NCBI GenBank assembly: GCA_021014945.1
Contig: MU266362.1
Span: forward strand, 103,474 to 167,473
DNA: 64,000 bases
From: Leucogyrophana mollusca
Lineage: Eukaryota > Basidiomycota > Agaricomycetes > Boletales
Direction: 5' to 3'
Positions within the stretch are counted from its first letter, which is position 1, and the number at the start of each line of letters is the position of its first letter. A program made the position numbers and the translations under genes. Positions 59,179 to 64,000 of this stretch are shown in pieces. Under the pieces are notes generated by a model that worked only from the letters and a program-made list of their open reading frames with translations, did not search any database and had not been told where the DNA came from.

Positions 59179-61972
59179 ATGAGTGGCTTTGTCAGCCATC
59201 TATTGGCTGGTTCGATCAGACCGGTAAAGGTTCTATCAATCCAAGGTCAGTTTGAGTTCGATTACAGTAAACTTAGGCCCTACCCCGAGCATTCCCCCAC
59301 ACCGAGCAGCGGTGAGATATCTTTTGTGATGTCGAAAGTATCGATCGCCCACTTTAACGACGTATATCGCGTCACCCCACAAAAAATATCCCCGCACTCA
59401 GCTGCAACCATTGATGTGACCCAGTTCGGCGCCCTGCTCGATGCCGTTCGTGATGGGTGGTCAGAACAGTCCGATTGGAAGAAAAGCGGCCTATCATTGT
59501 TCTCTGGCGATGTCTTCTCCCCGTCCGTCGAGAGCTCGGTGACCAGAGGGAGCCATATGGTAATCCGTTGTCTGATCGCATCTGAGGTGGTAAGTTAACC
59601 AGATCTTAACGGATTAGGTCCCTATTCTGAACGCTCTCGGGGTCGACGTATCCTTGACGGGTTTGCCTCTTCTTTGAATCGCGTCCCTGATCCGACTGAC
59701 CTCGTTTTATCCAGGAAATCATGATTTTGATTTTGGTGCGCAGGCTGCTGCCCAGTAGCTCCAGGTGCCTCGACTTACTATGCCCTAGGCTATTTGCACC
59801 TTTCAAAGTTGATCCAAGATACGAACTTCGTACGTTCGGTCTTCGCGCTTTATTAAGGCCGAGCTGTGACGGTCGGCCACTCAGCCCTGGCTTTTGAGTA
59901 ATATCATCGACGAAAATACAAACGACGTTCCAGAATGTTTGCGTCAATTTCAAGTTCTGGAGCGAGGTGGTGTCCGTATCGGAATAATCGGACTGGTTGA
60001 GGAGTAGGTTCACCTTAATTGTTTCAGCCAGAAGGGACGTTTGTACTCAGCGCACCCTCTGGTAGAGAATGGATTACCACAGTATCATCATGGCCACCCA
60101 ACTTCAAATACAAAGATATGGCAGAGGTCGGCAGAGCCCTTTCAGCTATCCTTCGTGACCCAGAGGGACAGCACAAATGCGATCTCATTATCGCGCTTAC
60201 CCATGCACGGCGAGTTTATGTTGTCGTCCTCCATTTCCCCTCTGACGCGATGAGAATTGCGTTAGGATTCCCAATGTACTGTCTTTCTGCTGATGATATT
60301 GGTCGGAAATATTGATGTCGAGCTTTTCTCCAGGATATCACCCTCGCGAAAAATTTGTTCGCTCTTTCCCCATCCGCGCAAGCCGACTCCATGATAGCAT
60401 CGTGTCATGGCGTGGATATTCTTTTAGGTGGTCATGACCACCTTTACTATGTCTCCAGGGGAGTGACCTCGTGGGAGGGGTACGACACGACGCACCCCGT
60501 TCTGGGTGCCGAAAACGACCATGGAGATGTCTTAGTTGTAAAGAGCGGAACCGATTTTAGAGATTTGAGTGAGATCACACTTGAACTAGAAGACACCCCG
60601 GACGGGAGCGTCAGAAGAAAAGTCATCAAAGACATCCGTGGTGAGCAGGATGTCACTTTCGCGATGGAACTATTTGAAGATCGTGTATAATCATTGTATA
60701 GGAAAGAGGCATTCCACGAAGCCAGATTCACCATCTTCCGAGAAACTCACACAGATCTTGGAAACAATCCTGTCGAATGTCTCCGAGACGCTGAAAGCGC
60801 CGGTCTGTATAACTGAGGTCGAACTAGATGTACGGTCGGAACTTATCCGCACGAAAGAGGTACAGTTACCTCCCCTGAAACGTTACGGTCGCTGACAACC
60901 AAGCGGTTAGTCGGCGGTTGGGAACTGGTTCGCGGATGTCCTCCGACACGCTTATGATGATGCATTATGCCTGAAAGGTTGCAGTGGGTCAGATGGGGTG
61001 CTTATATGTGCTGGGACACTACGGGGTGATTCGGTTTACCCCCCCGGTAAGTCGCCCCATACAGAAGCCTCGACAGGACTCAGATGTCTCCTATTAGGCC
61101 AACTCACACTTGGTAATATCATGGAAATTTTACCCTTCGAGGATCCCGTCGTCGTGCTCGAATTGGACGGGCAAGCGATATGGGACGCACTGGAAGCCTC
61201 TCTCTCAACTTGGCCTGCGCAAGAAGGGTCCGCGTGTCCTTCTTTCTAGTCTGCCTGATTTTGACCTCAAGTCCTCCAGACGTTTTCCCGTTATATCTGG
61301 CTTTCGCGTGGAGTGGGACTCACGACGGGTCCCAGGACAGCGTGTACTCGGTGTGTGGCTGCAGAACGAAATTGCTGAAGAGGAACATGGTATTCGAACC
61401 ACAAAGCTAGTCGACGGAGATGCGATTGACCGGGAAAAGGGGGGCAAGATGTATAAAATTGTGACCAGAGAGTACATGGCTCGAGGCCATGATGGCTACG
61501 AGCCGCTTCTGGGTCACAATTACCTCGTCGACGACGAGAACGGGCAGCTGATGAGCAGTCTCGTTAGGAAATACCTGTTGGGTACGATGGAAGCGACTAA
61601 CACAGCTGCTTTGTGTACTGATCTATCTACCTTCTAGGCTCTCGCTTCGTCAACAGGATGGCCCACATGTCAAACAAAAATATTCACCACCTGCACTGCG
61701 ACACGGCGGACATTGTTTCACGCGAGGTCATCGTGCATAAATGGCAGCGCGCTGCTGGAGGTATTTTACAAAGATTGCGCTCTCGAGCTCACTATCGTGA
61801 CCGCATCAATATTGCTGCCAACGAGCACATGAGCGATGTCGACTGTTTCAGTGGTGACCAGGCACGGCAGGGACGCAAGACAAATGAAGAAAAGGGGGAT
61901 GAACGCGATGAGTACCTGCCTGTTATCCACCCCGTCATTGACAATAGACTCAGAGATGGAGGAAGAGCTTAA
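59179..61972 (+). CDS. 5'-nucleotidase/2',3'-cyclic phosphodiesterase family metallophosphoesterase
   Basis: The N-terminal exon starts MSGFVSHLLAGSIRPVKVLS with FDYSKLRPYPEHSP before MSKVSIAHFNDVYRVTPQK. Metal-binding blocks are SLFSGDVFSPS, a spliced SLTGNHDFDFG (intron about 59651-59714), CDLIIALTHAR, DILLGGHDHLYYVSRG and VVKSGTDFRDLSEITLELED. The C-terminal nucleotide-binding domain includes LGNIMEILPFEDPVVVLELD, GQAIWDALEASL, REYMARGHDGYEPLLGHNYL and, after it, a tail ending DNRLRDGGRA. The enzyme class removes phosphate from nucleotides, probably outside or in the vacuole. No clear signal peptide is seen. A start at 59328 (MSKVSIAHF) is the alternative. Introns are many and a few joins are uncertain. 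Confidence 0.82.
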
Positions 61973-62107
61973 TGCGTATGATACAGTGCTGTTATGAATG
62001 ACGATAGGGAGGAATGCAGTTGTATGAATAATCCGCAGAAGTTTCTGTGTTCGCAGATGTAACAAATAAGCGTACTCAACAAGGAGTGCTTGAGAGTACT
62101 CAACTGG

Positions 62108-62777
62108 TCATGAGGGGACTAGAGTCTCCGGAATGTCGACTTTCGGGGCTGGAGAGCCCGTCAACGCTCGGCCGTAATGTGTCAAGACTCCCACAGCGGA
62201 ACCAATCCCTGCTCCTCCAAGAATCACTGTTTGCGAGCACAATTTCAGGCGATATTTTGACAGAGCGATTGAGGTTACGCACGATTCACAGGGCTTGCTC
62301 TCTTCCAAAGCACGGCAGGAGTCAGCACAGCTAAAAGTATGGCTCCAATGGTGGAGTGATCATCAGCTCTCAAAGAGGCTGTCTTTATAGAGAAATGAGC
62401 AAGTGATAAAGAAACAAAGTGAAAGGTAGTTACATCGTATGCATGCTGGATCCTTCTAGTCCTGACGGTAACTTCGTTTGAATTCGCAGACCGAACATAT
62501 TCAAATGCTCCTCCGGCAGCACATCCTGATAGTCACCCAAATTTAGTACATAGCCGTGAGTCTTCAGGGCAATTTTCATACCAACAGCCCCACCAACCCA
62601 AGTCGCGCGAAGTAAGCGATTGGCAGTGAAGTGACCCCTTCCCTTTCGCACAAGAACAAAGGCTGTATAGATTGGGGGCGCGAGGAGGGAGAGAAGTTCA
62701 TAGCCTTTTGTCATAGACCGTCGTACTAGAACTTCTGTGTCAGCTGCGTGAGCTGCAGAATATCCATCCGATGCCAT
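62108..62777 (-). CDS. Small membrane protein, unrecognised, with Gly-rich helices
   Basis: The protein starts MASDGYSAAHAADTEVLVRR and runs SMTKGYELLSLLAPPIYTAF, a possible first TM. After an intron (about 62531-62588, with a branch-like tactaaa) comes GAVGCAAGGAFEYVRSANSN, then QHAYDTASLRADDHSTIGAI, a hydrophobic AILLAVLTPAVLWKR and, after another intron (about 62203-62257), LILGGAGIGSAVGVLTHYGR, ending VDIPETLVPS. All three joins keep frame with GT-AG sites. Three to four hydrophobic, glycine- and alanine-rich segments and an internal conserved-looking DDHS suggest an organelle membrane protein. I cannot assign a family; a Tim17-like or mitochondrial role is only a guess. Confidence 0.62.
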
Positions 62778-63024
62778 TGTCAACGTCAAAGCGTGATCTC
62801 CAGGCGCGTCAAGGACGAACGAGAATTACCTTGCTTGTCAAGGTTTCTGCCGCCCCCGTAATTCGTGGGAAAGTGCAATCCCGTCTTACCGGTGTTTCCC
62901 GCGTCGGACTTTAAATTAAATTAATTCAATATACACGATAATGCTAAGTCACTGTAAGTGCTGGTGATGCTAATACTGTGTGTAAATAAGTAAGTAAAGC
63001 CAATGTATAAGGAATCTAAGGAAG

Positions 63025-63374
63025 TCACCCAGGGTTTCTGCTGTCCTGTCCCATCTCCTTCCACCATGATTTCGTCTTCGTGTTGAGCTCCTCGAGCCTG
63101 TCATCTTCTGCCAGAAGCTCCGGTGAACATCAGGAAACCAGGGAGGACCTGGCATTTCCAGCTGGAGTTGAAAAGTGTTTATCGTGGGGCTGGGTGGTGG
63201 TCGGCCCTTATATTTAGTTATCATCCCCACTAAGGAGGGTGTTATGATGACAAATGTAGGCAATATGGCTAGAAGAGTGCAGATGCTTTGCCACCAAATA
63301 TCATACTTGCATTCAAGGCTCTTCCGCCGCCATCGGCAGAACATACTTGTGGGGTCCTTACCTGAACCTCCCAT
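63025..63374 (-). CDS. Possible small single-pass membrane protein
   Basis: A minus-strand frame begins MGGSGKDPTSMFCRW and has one hydrophobic segment, ICTLLAILPTFVIITPSLVG, followed by KYKGRPPPSP. A short intron (about 63121-63161, donor gtcctc) would lead to DDRLEELNTKTKSWWKEMG and a stop at 63025-63027, which looks more protein-like than reading straight on to 62970. The model is weak: no family recognised, the intron is only about 41 bases and the start is uncertain. Confidence 0.3.
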
Positions 63375-64000
63375 GGTGATAGTGCGCCTCTCAGTGATTA
63401 GCGGTGTGAATCAGATAGATACCCATGCTAACCTGGGTACCAGAGGGATGGGAAATGATAAATTATTGTGCTGAGTAGTACCTACCATGTGTTGGATATA
63501 TATCATATCATGATCGCTGAGCGACAGCCCGTGCGCGATGGACCTGTGTGATGGCCCAACTTCCAGCGATATAGTGACCGTACCAACACGAAGCCTACGC
63601 CTACACCTGCTCTGCCTCACACCCAACTAACCCTCACCAACACCACCCTCACCTGGGATATAGCGAGATGTGTCAATGAAGCTGTTACAATCAATGACAA
63701 TGCAGGACAAGGTTGTAATCAATAATTATTGGGTTGGTTTGACTTCAATGAACTTGACATAATACTAACATCTGTGGTTTGAACTTCAAACATACAGCTA
63801 CCACATATGGACTGTAGAGTCCTCTTGCCATCCCCACACCACACCTGATCCCACTTGACCCACTCCAATCGCAACCATGCCGACTCTCGATCTCACCGTC
63901 CCATCTTGAGCTGACATTGGAAATACACCACAGGTGGGTATGAAGTTGCTTTGTCGCATGCCGACGTGTTGGTCACATTGGTGGGTCCTTCACCTCCAGC
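63375..64000. other. Right end of the window, no supported gene
   Basis: About 626 bp with only short frames. An ATG at 63877 reads MPTLDLTVPS then a stop; a gene could begin here and run off the window, but the sequence does not support it. Confidence 0.3.

Noticed and set aside
1..64000. CRISPR arrays, phage or prokaryotic defence systems, transposons and viral insertions
   Set aside because: No regular repeat-spacer array, transposase or reverse transcriptase motifs, or viral gene patterns were seen; the sequence is intron-rich fungal nuclear DNA.

Overview
The window is nuclear DNA of a filamentous basidiomycete, most likely an Agaricomycete. Genes are dense, on both strands, and split by many short (about 45-70 bp) GT-AG introns. 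Several proteins are typical of fungi or basidiomycetes: a Hook endosome adaptor, a CCG tetraspanin, a striatin with long poly-Q tracts, an Ede1/Eps15-like EH protein, Yme2/Rna12, Met8 and Bmt2. I saw no bacterial operon, CRISPR array, tRNA or rRNA gene, or recognisable transposon. All gene models were spliced by eye, so coordinates run from start codon to stop codon and include introns.

Layout, left to right: C-terminal end of a sugar transporter (1-591, +); Hook protein (+); RNA 3'-terminal phosphate cyclase (+); Cdc50/Lem3 flippase subunit (-); MCM-binding protein (+); Cdk8/Ssn3 Mediator kinase (-); a large secreted-type alpha/beta hydrolase (-) whose 5' end lies beside a degenerate tandem duplication; Tma7 (+); striatin (+); class II cAMP phosphodiesterase (-); EH/UBA endocytic scaffold (-); UBE2C-type E2 (+); an unrecognised small gene (-); a small proline/serine-rich ORF and an unresolved coding-like stretch (+); Pin4/Cip2-type RRM-R3H protein (+); EndoG/Nuc1 nuclease (+); mitoribosomal mL46 (-); V-ATPase subunit H (+); TRAPPC13 (-); Yme2 (-); an FG nucleoporin of Nup1 type (+); gamma-tubulin (+); MBF1 (-); mitochondrial D-lactate dehydrogenase (-); Bmt2 rRNA methyltransferase (-); tetraspanin (-); Met8 with a C-terminal membrane tail (+); a 5'-nucleotidase-family phosphoesterase (+); a small conserved-looking membrane protein (-); and an uncertain small single-pass ORF (-) before a right end with no clear gene.

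The genes are mostly housekeeping and do not form one pathway. Recurrent themes are endomembrane traffic (Hook, Cdc50, EH scaffold, TRAPPC13, V-ATPase H, tetraspanin), mitochondria (EndoG, mL46, Yme2, D-LDH) and the cell cycle or nucleus (MCMBP, Cdk8, UBE2C, Nup1-like, gamma-tubulin, MBF1). Several pairs are divergent over less than 300 bp and probably share promoters: Cdc50/MCMBP, EH/UBE2C, mL46/V-ATPase H and Yme2/Nup1. I found no convincing new multi-gene system. The most unusual items are the tandem duplication at the 5' end of the hydrolase gene, the membrane-tailed Met8, a repeated SF(D/E)xAF-type motif in the EH scaffold, and a few small or unresolved genes.
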